From a virus: DNA of 20,874 nucleotides. The notes under the pieces were generated by a model, which saw only the letters and a list, made by a program, of their open reading frames with translations, searched no databases and was not told where the DNA came from. Of the stretch, positions 6,373-13,061 are shown one piece after another. Position 1 is the stretch's first letter, and the number at the start of each line of letters is the position of its first letter. The stretch lies in the IMG/VR virus record IMGVR_UViG_3300043395_002199, positions 1-20,874 of that record. One strand, 5' to 3'. Made by a program: the position numbers and the translations under genes.

Positions 6373-7205
6373 GCATCATCCGTGGGCCACGCCCCGAATC
6401 CGGCTACTCGATCCTGCGCAACGCCATCGTCCGTGACGACCGGCTGTCGTTCAAGGCGCGGGGCCTGCTCGCCTACCTGCTGTCGCATGACGAGGGCTGG
6501 CGGGTCTCCGCCGACCTGCTCGCCCAGCAGGGGCCCGACGGCCGCACCGCGATCCTGTCGGGCATGAAGGAGTTGGAGGAGGCGGGCTACCTGGTGCGGG
6601 TGAAGGACCGCAGCGAGGATGGGACCTTCGCCACTCACACCGTGGTCTACGAGGAGCCCCAGACCGAGAGTCCGGTTTGTCCGAAGTCAGGTTTCCCGAC
6701 GTCGGATGAACGGCCGTCGGATAACCCGCTTTCAATAGAAGTACCATCACAAGAACAACCAAGTAAGAACAAAGATGCTGCCCCGCCCCAGGCGGGCCAG
6801 CCCGCAGCCCCGTCGGCAGCAACTCAGTTGCCCCCGGCCAACGGGACGACAGCAACTCCCTTGGCGGGGGCGGTCCCGGAGCCGACCGTCAACCAGCGAG
6901 CCAACCTCTTGGCCAAGGCCTACTGCGACGCTCGCCCCATGAGTAACTTCCCTGCCGTCGCTGGAATCGTCCGCAAGGCCATCAACGCCGGTCACCCCGA
7001 TGAAGACATCACGCTCGCGCTCGGCCGCATCATCGCCAACAACCGGTCCCTTTCGGTGGAGATCCTGCGCGTCGAACTGGAAGGCCACGGCGACTACCGG
7101 CAGGGTCGACAGTCCGGCACCCAGCGGTACGTCGAAGCCAGCCGGGAACTGGGCCAGGCCTCACCGGCACTGTCGGCAGCCCAAGCCCTGGCGGTGGAGG
7201 CGTGA
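6369..7205 (+). CDS. Winged-helix replication initiator-like protein
   Basis: A 278-residue protein with an N-terminal winged helix (about residues 13-95): YSILRNAIVRDDRLSFKARG, then LAYLLSHDEGWRVSADLLA, then GMKELEEAGYLVRV and a wing ending in THTVVYEEP. This type is typical of phage O-like initiators and related DNA-binding replication proteins. Residues about 97-165 are a low-complexity linker, and about 174-275 a helical C-terminal domain of the sort that contacts loaders or helicases. The linker DNA carries four iteron-like repeats and an AT-rich stretch, as in lambda gene O. It starts in an ATGA overlap with the leader peptide, with a possible GAGGGG ribosome site just ahead, and ends in GTGA overlap with the next gene. 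Confidence 0.7.
   Translation: MSIIRGPRPESGYSILRNAIVRDDRLSFKARGLLAYLLSHDEGWRVSADLLAQQGPDGRTAILSGMKELEEAGYLVRVKDRSEDGTFATHTVVYEEPQTESPVCPKSGFPTSDERPSDNPLSIEVPSQEQPSKNKDAAPPQAGQPAAPSAATQLPPANGTTATPLAGAVPEPTVNQRANLLAKAYCDARPMSNFPAVAGIVRKAINAGHPDEDITLALGRIIANNRSLSVEILRVELEGHGDYRQGRQSGTQRYVEASRELGQASPALSAAQALAVEA
6670..6724. repeat. Four iteron-like repeats inside the initiator gene
   Basis: The core GTC(N)GGNT occurs at 6670 (GTCCGGTTT), 6686 (GTCAGGTTT), 6701 (GTCGGATGA) and 6716 (GTCGGATAA). Spacings are 16, 15 and 15 bases, all in one orientation. TTGTCCGAA at 6677-6685 matches seven of nine bases of the actinobacterial DnaA box TTGTCCACA. Confidence 0.6.
6670..6776. other. Candidate replication origin
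   Basis: Four evenly spaced repeats are followed at once by an A-rich segment, 6721-6776, with about 38 percent GC by hand count, inside a genome that is otherwise clearly GC-rich. The whole lies within the coding linker of the initiator gene. This is the layout of lambda-type origins, where the initiator binds iterons in its own gene and melts the flanking AT-rich DNA. The assignment is by analogy and position; no origin activity can be shown from sequence. Confidence 0.55.
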
Positions 7206-7546
7206 ACGCCGAGGAGGCCGCGCAAGTCCTGGCCATCGCTGCGACCCTCGACTTCAAGCACACCCCGCCGACGGCCGACGACGCCAAGGCCCGAGCCATC
7301 ACCTGGTCCGCTGCCCTCGATCACGACCTGGTGCTCGCCGACGCCCGGGGCATCGTCGTGAAGCACTACGCTGAGCGGGACGAGACCATCACCCCGGCCA
7401 TGGTCAACCGCGCCTGGCGCAGCATCCGCACCAAGCGGAACCAGGATGCAGCCCGCCAAGCCCGCAGCATCGAAGCCGTCCGTGGTGTGCCGATGCCGGA
7501 TGTGGTCCGGCAGATGCTGACCGGCTTGGGGAAGGATGAGGGATGA
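7202..7546 (+). CDS. Possible helicase-loader-like protein
   Basis: A 114-residue, mostly helical protein starting with GTG in overlap with the initiator stop. The pattern NAEEAAQVLAIAATLD, then ITWSAALDHDLVLADARGI, then DETITPAMVNRAWRSIR resembles small phage proteins of the helicase-loader type (SPP1 gp39-like). In these, alternating helices end in a motif such as I-x-P-x-x-V. Its place directly after a winged-helix initiator fits a loader that brings the host DnaB helicase to the origin. No ATPase motif is present. Similarity is weak and judged by eye, so a general replication accessory protein is the safer reading. Confidence 0.45.
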   Translation: MNAEEAAQVLAIAATLDFKHTPPTADDAKARAITWSAALDHDLVLADARGIVVKHYAERDETITPAMVNRAWRSIRTKRNQDAARQARSIEAVRGVPMPDVVRQMLTGLGKDEG

Positions 7547-7725
7547 GCGCGCAGCCATTGCAGTGGGCCACCTACGCCGGACGCCGTCACCTGTTCGATC
7601 GCTCCACCCAAGGCCACCCCATCTGCGGCAGCGAAGGCGACTTCGGGATGGAGGGCACCAACGCCGTCCCCTGCCCGGTGTGTGTGGCGCACCTGTTCCG
7701 AGCCTTGGACAAGGCGTGGGGCTGA
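7543..7725 (+). CDS. Small putative zinc-binding protein
   Basis: A 60-residue protein beginning in an ATGA overlap with the preceding gene. Cys28, Cys44 and Cys47 (CPVC) with His50 could form one zinc site. An aromatic N-terminus (LQWATYAGRRHLF) precedes a GHPICGSEGD turn. No family is recognised. The position between replication genes and an HNH nuclease suggests nucleic-acid binding, but this is only context. Confidence 0.55.
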   Translation: MSAQPLQWATYAGRRHLFDRSTQGHPICGSEGDFGMEGTNAVPCPVCVAHLFRALDKAWG

Positions 7726-8084
7726 AGCGCAAGACGCCGCTGCGCAACACCAAGCCGATGCAGCGTGGCGGTCGACTGAAGCCGCGCTCAGCCAAGCGTG
7801 ACGCCGAGATGGTGGAGCGACGCAAGTTGGTCGCGGTGCTCCTCACTCAGAACCCCTGGTGCCAGGCCTGCGCCGTCACCCCGGTGGGCGCAACACCGGC
7901 CCGGCGATCGGTTGACGTTCACGAGAAACTGCGCCGCTCGCAAGGCGGATCCATCCTCGACGAATCCATCTGCCTGTGCCTGTGCCGCCTATGCCACGAC
8001 TGGATCGGGCAGAACCCGCAGGCCGCTGTTGCACTCGACCTGGCGATGTGGTCGTGGCAGGCTGGCGGCACTAACCCCGGATAG
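7716..8084 (+). CDS. HNH endonuclease
   Basis: A protein of about 122 residues with a basic N-terminus (LKRKTPLRNTKPMQRGGRL) and an HNH core. Residues Cys49/Cys52 (WCQAC) and Cys90/Cys93-His94 (CRLCHDW) would bind structural zinc, and His69 in VDVHEKLRRSQGG is the likely catalytic histidine. This is the phage HNH type that nicks or cuts DNA. GTG 7716 gives a ten-base overlap with the previous gene; the ribosome site is weak (AAGG very close to the start), so the start is uncertain. Phage HNH proteins of this kind often assist packaging next to terminase, but here the gene lies in the replication operon, about 4.5 kb upstream of the terminase genes. Confidence 0.7.
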   Translation: MGLKRKTPLRNTKPMQRGGRLKPRSAKRDAEMVERRKLVAVLLTQNPWCQACAVTPVGATPARRSVDVHEKLRRSQGGSILDESICLCLCRLCHDWIGQNPQAAVALDLAMWSWQAGGTNPG

Positions 8085-8092
8085 TGTACGAT
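8071..8092 (+). promoter_or_regulatory. Promoter for the 8123 operon
   Basis: TACGAT (8087-8092) is preceded by CTAACCCC (8071-8078) and followed four bases later by TCGACC (8097-8102), matching the gam promoter in both elements and in the GTG immediately before the -10. The -35 is poor (TGGCGG, 18-base spacer). A start near 8099 leads to AAGGAG and GTG 8123. Confidence 0.6.
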
Positions 8093-8122
8093 CGCATCGA
8101 CCTCAACCAGAAGGAGACCACC

Positions 8123-8410
8123 GTGAGTACCCTCGACCAACTCACCGCAGGTGACTTGACCCCCCGCCACCTCACTCGCACCATCGACTTCATCAACCCG
8201 CAGAACGTCCGCATCATCGGCACGCTCAACTCCGTCGCTTCCACCTACCACTCCTTCCTGGCCCGGGAAGACAAGTTGAACGTGACCATCAGCGTCAAGG
8301 CCGACGGCTGGACCCGCACCGAGACGCTCCCCCTCGACAAGCCCGTCACCCTGCTGCCCGTGCCGCAGATCGAGGACCTGGTGGACGCCCTGGTCGAGGA
8401 GCAGCGATGA
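8123..8410 (+). CDS. Conserved-looking phage protein of unknown function
   Basis: A 95-residue protein starting at GTG 8123, six bases after a perfect AAGGAG. An in-frame GTG at 8084 overlaps the promoter -10 and is rejected. The chain looks like a small alpha/beta domain: TAGDLTPRHLTRTIDFI, then NVRIIGTLNSVAS, LNVTISVKADGW, and a closing helix IEDLVDALVEEQR. No catalytic or metal motif is seen. It is the first gene of a three-gene operon with a winged-helix protein and a short basic protein, all joined by ATGA overlaps. Confidence 0.65.
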   Translation: MSTLDQLTAGDLTPRHLTRTIDFINPQNVRIIGTLNSVASTYHSFLAREDKLNVTISVKADGWTRTETLPLDKPVTLLPVPQIEDLVDALVEEQR

Positions 8411-8877
8411 CCGCCGCCACGCAGGAGCCATTCCTGCCCTACGACGGGACCAGCGGCTGGTCCGGCTCGGATGCCTCGCAGGCTCGCGCCGAGTACGCCG
8501 ACGCCTCCGGCCTCACCTCCGAGCGACAGATCCAGGTCGTTGACGCATTGGCGCTGGCCGGGAACACCGGCGGGACCTGGAAGGAACTGGGCGCCTACCT
8601 CGGTTGGCACCACGGCACCATCTCCGGCGCCCTGTCCGTCCTCCACCAAGGCAACTACATCGCCCGGCTCGTCGAGCAGCGCAACAAGTGCTCGGTGTAC
8701 GTCCACCCCGACTTCATCTTCGGCCGCGCCACCTCCGAGCCCCGCGCCACCCAAGCCGGACTCAACCGCCAGGCCGTCGCGGCAGCCCTCCGCATGGCCG
8801 ACAAGGCCGCAGCCGACGGCATCCTGATCGACCCCCACCAACTCCGTGCCACCCTCGAAGGGATCACCAACCGATGA
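8407..8877 (+). CDS. Winged-helix DNA-binding protein
   Basis: A 156-residue protein. Residues about 38-102 form a MarR/IclR-like winged helix: RQIQVVDALALAG, then GGTWKELGAYLGWHHGTISG as the helix-turn-helix, then ALSVLHQGNYIARL, and a beta wing ending KCSVYVHPDF. The C-terminus (about 112-156) is helical. It could regulate phage genes or act at a DNA site in replication or packaging. No ligand or dimerisation domain is recognised. It starts in ATGA overlap with the upstream gene and ends in ATGA overlap with the downstream one. Confidence 0.65.
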   Translation: MTAATQEPFLPYDGTSGWSGSDASQARAEYADASGLTSERQIQVVDALALAGNTGGTWKELGAYLGWHHGTISGALSVLHQGNYIARLVEQRNKCSVYVHPDFIFGRATSEPRATQAGLNRQAVAAALRMADKAAADGILIDPHQLRATLEGITNR

Positions 8878-9086
8878 ACGGCGAGATGAACGCAACCCAG
8901 CAGGCCCAGGCAATCCTCGATGAGGCCAACGAACTTGAAGCCAAGCGCCGCTTGCAGCGGATGCACGACCGATCCAAGGGTCCGGGCACTGTCCCTCAGT
9001 CCCTGACCGGTCGGGCCTTGCGCCGTGCGCAGCGCGGGCGCTTCTCCATCCTCAACTCCCACATGCGGACCTGGTGGAAGGCGTGA
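8874..9086 (+). CDS. Small basic protein of unknown function
   Basis: A 70-residue protein starting in ATGA overlap; a second in-frame ATG at 8886 is possible. The N-terminal half is a helix rich in Ala, Gln and Glu (MNATQQAQAILDEANELEAK). The C-terminal half is strongly basic (RALRRAQRGRF). No known domain is seen. It ends the operon that starts at 8123. Confidence 0.55.
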   Translation: MNGEMNATQQAQAILDEANELEAKRRLQRMHDRSKGPGTVPQSLTGRALRRAQRGRFSILNSHMRTWWKA

Positions 9087-9107
9087 GCCCAGGAACGCTC
9101 GCTCCCA

Positions 9108-9123
9108 CCAACCCGGGTATGCT
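9108..9123 (+). promoter_or_regulatory. Weak promoter for the 9164 gene
   Basis: TATGCT (9118-9123) follows CCAACCCG, a variant of the CTAACCCC element, but at a shorter distance than at other promoters. No convincing -35 is visible. A start near 9130 leads to AAAGAGGAG and ATG 9164. Confidence 0.4.
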
Positions 9124-9163
9124 TGCCCGATCTAGGGGAGCATCCCATCCGAAAGAGGAGACC

Positions 9164-9415
9164 ATGGCCGTCGCCAGCAAGCCGCCCACCAAGGCCGTCC
9201 AGGCTGACCTGGAGAGGCTTGCCGTGACCACGCAGATGATGCGCGAGCACTCGGCGCAGGTGAAGACCCTCTCCGCCAAGCGCCGCACCATCGCCCTACG
9301 CTTGCGCGACAAGCAGGTCACCTACAAGGCCATGGCCGAGGCGATGGGCATCACCGAGGTCGCCGTCTTCAAGATCCTGAAGGGCGACGAGGGCCGCGTG
9401 CCCCCCCGAACCTAG
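9164..9415 (+). CDS. Small helix-turn-helix protein
   Basis: An 83-residue protein starting at ATG 9164 with AAAGAGGAG directly upstream. Residues about 42-73 form a helix-turn-helix: RTIALRLRDKQVTYKAMAEA, then MGITEVAVFKILKG. The first 40 residues are a charged helix (LERLAVTTQMMREHSAQVK) that may dimerise. It stands alone between two short gaps and has its own promoter-like sequence, as expected of a small regulator. Its target is unknown; the recurring CTAACCCC element near several promoters is one candidate. Confidence 0.6.
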   Translation: MAVASKPPTKAVQADLERLAVTTQMMREHSAQVKTLSAKRRTIALRLRDKQVTYKAMAEAMGITEVAVFKILKGDEGRVPPRT

Positions 9416-9437
9416 TAGCCTGTTCACTGGAGGACGC

Positions 9438-11348
9438 ATGACCACGTCCACCTTGACGCATGCCCGCAATGCGGTCATTGCCGATGGACCCACCCTCATC
9501 ATCCGCTTCCGTTACAGCCCCGAGCGGGTCGATGACGTGCGCCGCATCACCGGCCGCAAGTGGAACCCGCAGCGCAAGGAATGGACCGCGCCCATGTCGA
9601 GCGCGGTGGAGGTGAAGGCCTTCGCCGACGCCCACGGCATTCCGTTCCTGACCGACGCCCCCGCCGGTGAGGATCAGCCGCTGGTCGTGTCCCGCTCCGG
9701 CAGCAGCCTGCTGCTGACCTTCGGCTACCACCCCACGCTCATCGAGCGGGTCCGGGAACTGCCCGGTGCGACCTGGTCCAACCACTCCAACGGCTGGCTG
9801 GTCGACCTGGAGGCCGCCATCGAGGTGGCTGAACTGGTGGAGCGGGGCCCCTCCGAGGTCACCACCCAGGCCAAGGCCGTCCTCGACGACGCGCACGCTG
9901 CGCTGCGCCGCATCGAGATGTCGAAGGCCACCGACAGCGACTTCGAGGTGCCGGGCTTCGGTGTTGACCTGTACCCCTTCCAGCGTGCGGGCATCGAGTA
10001 CGCCTGCCAGGTGCGCAACTGCATCATCGCCGACGAGCCCGGCCTGGGAAAGACCCGCCAGGCCCTCGGCGTGCTGCACATGACCGAGGCCTTCCCCGCC
10101 CTCATCGTGGTGCCCGCCGTGTCCCGCATCAACTGGCGGCGCGAGGCCACCAACGCACTGCCCGGCCGGACGGTGGAGATCCTGAAGGGTGTCAACCCGC
10201 AGCCGAGGCTAGACTGGCCCGACGTGACGATCGTGTCCTGGGATGCGGTCTACGCTCACGTCGACTACCTGCCCGAACTGAAGGGCTTCGTCGCCGACGA
10301 ATCACACCTGGCCAAGAACCCGCAGGCCCGCAGGACGAAAGCCTCCTACGTCGCCAGCGACAAGGTCGTCGACAACGGCATCACGCTGTGCCTGTCTGGC
10401 ACGCCAGTGCTCAACGGCCCGAAGGAACTGATCCCCCAGTTGCGGATCGCCCGCCTCCTCGGCTTCTTCGGTGGTGCCAGCGGCTTCACCAAGCGGTACG
10501 GCAAGGCCAACAACCTGGGTGAGTTGAATCGCCGCCTGCGCTCCGTCGGCTACGTCCGTCGCCGCAAGGAGGAGGTGCTGAAGGATCTCCCGCCGAAAGT
10601 GTGGGCCGACGTCGTCGTCGAAGGCGACCCCAAGATCATGGCCCAGTACCGCAAGGCCGAGGCCGACATCGTGGAGTACCTGGCGGAGAAGGCCCGCCGC
10701 CTGGCGGCATCGTCAGGCGCCTCGGTTGGTGAGCAGTCGGAGGCCGCGTGGCGTGCAGCGATGCGAGCCAGTGCCGCCGAACACCTGGTCGCCATCACCG
10801 CGCTGAAGCAGTTGGCTGCGCAGGCCAAGATGAAGGCCGCCCACGAATGGATCGACGACTTCCTGGGCTCGGGCAAGAAACTGGTGACGTTCGGCTGGCA
10901 CCGCGACATCGTCAACACTCTCGCCGACCGGTTCGCCGGTGGGGCCAAGGTGCAGGGCGGCATGAGTGACGCCGCCAAGCAGCAGTGGATCGACGCCTTC
11001 CAAGAGGACGACGACCAGAAGGTGATCTCCTGCCAGATCAAGGCCGCCGGTGTAGCCATCACCCTCACCGCAGCATCCGACGTGCTGTTCCTGGAGCAGG
11101 GCTGGACCCCGGCCGACATGGACCAAGCATCCGACCGCTGCCACCGCATCGGACAGGTTGACTCGGTGACCGCGTGGAACATGATCTGCGAGGGGACCAT
11201 CGACGAGGACTTCGCCGAACTGATCGCCGCCAAGCGCCGCATCGTGGACGCTGCAACCGACGGCAAGGATCCCGAGGAGGACCAGAAGCAGTCGGTGCTG
11301 GGTGACCTGGTGGTCCGTCTTGCCGAGCGTGGACTGGCGGGACACTAA
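9438..11348 (+). CDS. SNF2-family helicase with tandem HARP-like domains
   Basis: A 636-residue superfamily 2 ATPase. Two HARP-like repeats lie at the N-terminus: about residues 18-65 (RFRYSPERVDDVRRI, then KWNPQRKEW) and 78-130 (LTFGYHPTLIERVRELP, then TWSNHSNGW). The helicase core follows: Walker A DEPGLGKT (Lys205), DESH as motif II (Asp287), LSGTPVLN as motif III, and QASDRCHRIGQ as motif VI (around residue 570), the SNF2 hallmark. This layout matches SMARCAL1, whose paired HARP domains support strand annealing and fork regression. ATG 9438 has GGAGG close ahead. It probably remodels phage forks or recombination intermediates with Gam, the annealing protein and SSB. Confidence 0.85.
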   Translation: MTTSTLTHARNAVIADGPTLIIRFRYSPERVDDVRRITGRKWNPQRKEWTAPMSSAVEVKAFADAHGIPFLTDAPAGEDQPLVVSRSGSSLLLTFGYHPTLIERVRELPGATWSNHSNGWLVDLEAAIEVAELVERGPSEVTTQAKAVLDDAHAALRRIEMSKATDSDFEVPGFGVDLYPFQRAGIEYACQVRNCIIADEPGLGKTRQALGVLHMTEAFPALIVVPAVSRINWRREATNALPGRTVEILKGVNPQPRLDWPDVTIVSWDAVYAHVDYLPELKGFVADESHLAKNPQARRTKASYVASDKVVDNGITLCLSGTPVLNGPKELIPQLRIARLLGFFGGASGFTKRYGKANNLGELNRRLRSVGYVRRRKEEVLKDLPPKVWADVVVEGDPKIMAQYRKAEADIVEYLAEKARRLAASSGASVGEQSEAAWRAAMRASAAEHLVAITALKQLAAQAKMKAAHEWIDDFLGSGKKLVTFGWHRDIVNTLADRFAGGAKVQGGMSDAAKQQWIDAFQEDDDQKVISCQIKAAGVAITLTAASDVLFLEQGWTPADMDQASDRCHRIGQVDSVTAWNMICEGTIDEDFAELIAAKRRIVDAATDGKDPEEDQKQSVLGDLVVRLAERGLAGH

Positions 11349-11361
11349 CCGCTGTTACGAT
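11345..11361 (+). promoter_or_regulatory. Promoter giving a leaderless ParB/terminase transcript
   Basis: TACGAT (11356-11361) is preceded by TGT, an extended -10, and by CTAACC (11345-11350). A start at normal distance would fall at about 11367-11369, two to four bases from ATG 11371. No ribosome site lies between. Confidence 0.55.
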
Positions 11362-11370
11362 GTTGGCACC

Positions 11371-12552
11371 ATGCCAGCAGACATCAAGGTCGCCGTCGAG
11401 ACCGTCGCCATCTCGACCCTGCGCCCGCACCCGCTCAACGCCCGGCGCGGCGACGTCGACACCATCAGCGAATCGCTGGCCACACACGGCCAGTACCGCC
11501 CGGTCGTCGCCAGCCGCCGGACCAACCACATCCTCGGCGGGCATCACGTCATCAAGGCCGCCAAGAAACTGGGCTGGCGCACCATCGCCGTCACCTGGGT
11601 CGATGTCGATGCTGACGGGGAGCGCGCCATCCTGCTGGCCGACAACCGCACCAGTGACCTGGCCACCTACAACGACTCAGCACTGCTCGGACTCCTGGAG
11701 TCGCTGCCCGACCTGACCGGCACCGGCTTCACCCAGGCTGACCTCGACTCACTCACCTCCTTCGACACCTCCGGCCCGACCGGTGATGGATCCACCTCCT
11801 CACCGGTCGACACCGACCCGAAGGTGCGCGTCGGGCAGTGGCGCTTCAGCGTCGCCAAGGACGCCTACACCCCATGGGCCGATGAGATCCTGGTGCAGGT
11901 CGAGGGTAAGCGCAGCGTGGTCGCCCGCCACCTTCGTGGACTGCTCGGCATCCCCGAGCCCGTCGCCAAGCCCATCACCCCCGTCGCCAACACCGAGGCC
12001 GTCACCGAGACCGTCGACATCGACTCGGTCAAGCCGTACCCCGCCAACGCCCGCCAAGGTGACGTCGGCGCGATCGTCGAATCACTCGCGGTGCATGGCC
12101 AGTACCGGCCCATCGTGGTGAACCGGCGCGACGACACCATTCTCATCGGCAACCACACCTGGCGTGCAGCCAAGGGGCTCGGCTGGGACCGCATCGCTGT
12201 GGCCTGGGTCGATGTTGACGAGGTGCAGGCCGCCAAGATCGTCGTCGTCGACAACCGCACCTCCGACCTGGCCACCTACGACACCGACGGCCTGCGCGAC
12301 CTGCTGCGCGAGGTCGGCAACCTGTCCGGCACCGGCTACCTCCCCGAGGATGTCGCCGACATTCTGGACGGTGGATCCGGTCGGCCTGGACCGGGTCCCG
12401 CCGGTCGCACCACCATCAAGATCGGCGACTGGGGCATGCGCGTCACCGCCGAGGTGTTCAACCCGTGGGCCCGTGACGTTGACGGGCCACGCGACATCGC
12501 CCAGCGTCTCGGCCTGCCCATGGATTCATGTGACTTCGGAGAGGACTTCTAA
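11371..12552 (+). CDS. ParB-like protein with two tandem modules
   Basis: A 393-residue protein built from two copies of one module. Copy 1 has a ParB-like N-domain (about residues 8-128: HPLNARRGDVDTI, HGQYRPVV, ILGGHHVIKAAKKLGW, ADNRTSDLATY) and a small C-domain (about 150-200: VRVGQWRFSV, TPWADEI, ARHLRGLLGI). Copy 2 repeats this at about 211-330 (YPANARQGDV, HGQYRPIVV, LIGNHTWRAAKGLGW, VDNRTSDLATY) and 345-390 (IKIGDWGMRV, NPWARDV, AQRLGLP). Copy 1 has GGHH where copy 2 has the more usual GNHT. ParB-like folds bind DNA and CTP or act as nucleases. ATG 11371 has no ribosome site, suggesting a leaderless message. It is joined to TerS by a one-base overlap. Confidence 0.75.
   Translation: MPADIKVAVETVAISTLRPHPLNARRGDVDTISESLATHGQYRPVVASRRTNHILGGHHVIKAAKKLGWRTIAVTWVDVDADGERAILLADNRTSDLATYNDSALLGLLESLPDLTGTGFTQADLDSLTSFDTSGPTGDGSTSSPVDTDPKVRVGQWRFSVAKDAYTPWADEILVQVEGKRSVVARHLRGLLGIPEPVAKPITPVANTEAVTETVDIDSVKPYPANARQGDVGAIVESLAVHGQYRPIVVNRRDDTILIGNHTWRAAKGLGWDRIAVAWVDVDEVQAAKIVVVDNRTSDLATYDTDGLRDLLREVGNLSGTGYLPEDVADILDGGSGRPGPGPAGRTTIKIGDWGMRVTAEVFNPWARDVDGPRDIAQRLGLPMDSCDFGEDF
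11641..12279 (+). repeat. Direct DNA repeat from the ParB module duplication
   Basis: The 30 bases at 11641-11670 recur at 12250-12279 with three differences, encoding DNRTSDLATY both times, 609 bases apart. Other parts of the modules are similar in protein but more diverged in DNA, so the duplication looks old, with this block best conserved. Confidence 0.7.
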
Positions 12553-13061
12553 TGGCCACCCGTCCCGCCCCCGGAACCAACCGTGCCGGAGCCAAGACCC
12601 GCAACGGTCGACCGGGCCTGCTCAACGACAAGGTCGCCACCAAGTTGGTGGAGGCCATCAAGGGCGGCAACTACAACGAGGCGGCAGCCCGCTACGCCGG
12701 TGTGTCCATCGCCCAGTTCTATGTCTGGATGCAGCGCGGCCGGGCCGAACGCGACCGGCTCGCCGGTGACCCCAAGGCCAAGCCCAACACGGCCGAGGCC
12801 AAATACCTGTCGCTGGTGGAGGCCGTGGAGGAGGCGCAGGCTGAAGCCGAGGTCCGCAACGTCGCCCTGATCCAACGCTCCGCCCAGTCGACCTGGCAGG
12901 CAGCAGCCTGGTGGCTGGAGCGCAAGATGCCCGCCAAGTGGGGACGCTACGACCGACAGGAGATCACCGGCGCTGGCGGTGGGCCTGTCCAGTTGAACGT
13001 GTCCACCGAGGACCTGGAGCAGAAGGTCGCCCAGGTTCTGAGCAAGCGCAAGGCCGACTAG
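12552..13061 (+). CDS. terS: Terminase small subunit
   Basis: A 169-residue protein directly ahead of the large terminase subunit. The N-terminus is basic, and about residues 27-65 form a helix-turn-helix (KLVEAIKGGNYNEAAARYAG, then VSIAQFYVWMQRGR). A long helix follows (KYLSLVEAVEEAQAEAEVRN), then WWLERKMPAKWGRYDR, a pattern often seen in small subunits of this type. It should bind the packaging site and hand DNA to the motor. The start overlaps the ParB stop (TAATG). The stop is immediately followed by the GTG of the large subunit. Confidence 0.8.
   Translation: MATRPAPGTNRAGAKTRNGRPGLLNDKVATKLVEAIKGGNYNEAAARYAGVSIAQFYVWMQRGRAERDRLAGDPKAKPNTAEAKYLSLVEAVEEAQAEAEVRNVALIQRSAQSTWQAAAWWLERKMPAKWGRYDRQEITGAGGGPVQLNVSTEDLEQKVAQVLSKRKAD

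Noticed and set aside
9393-9437. Possible -10 TAGCCT (9416-9421) ahead of the SNF2 gene
   Set aside because: No -35, no extended -10 and no copy of the CTAACCCC block at the usual distance; read-through from the 9118 promoter is simpler.
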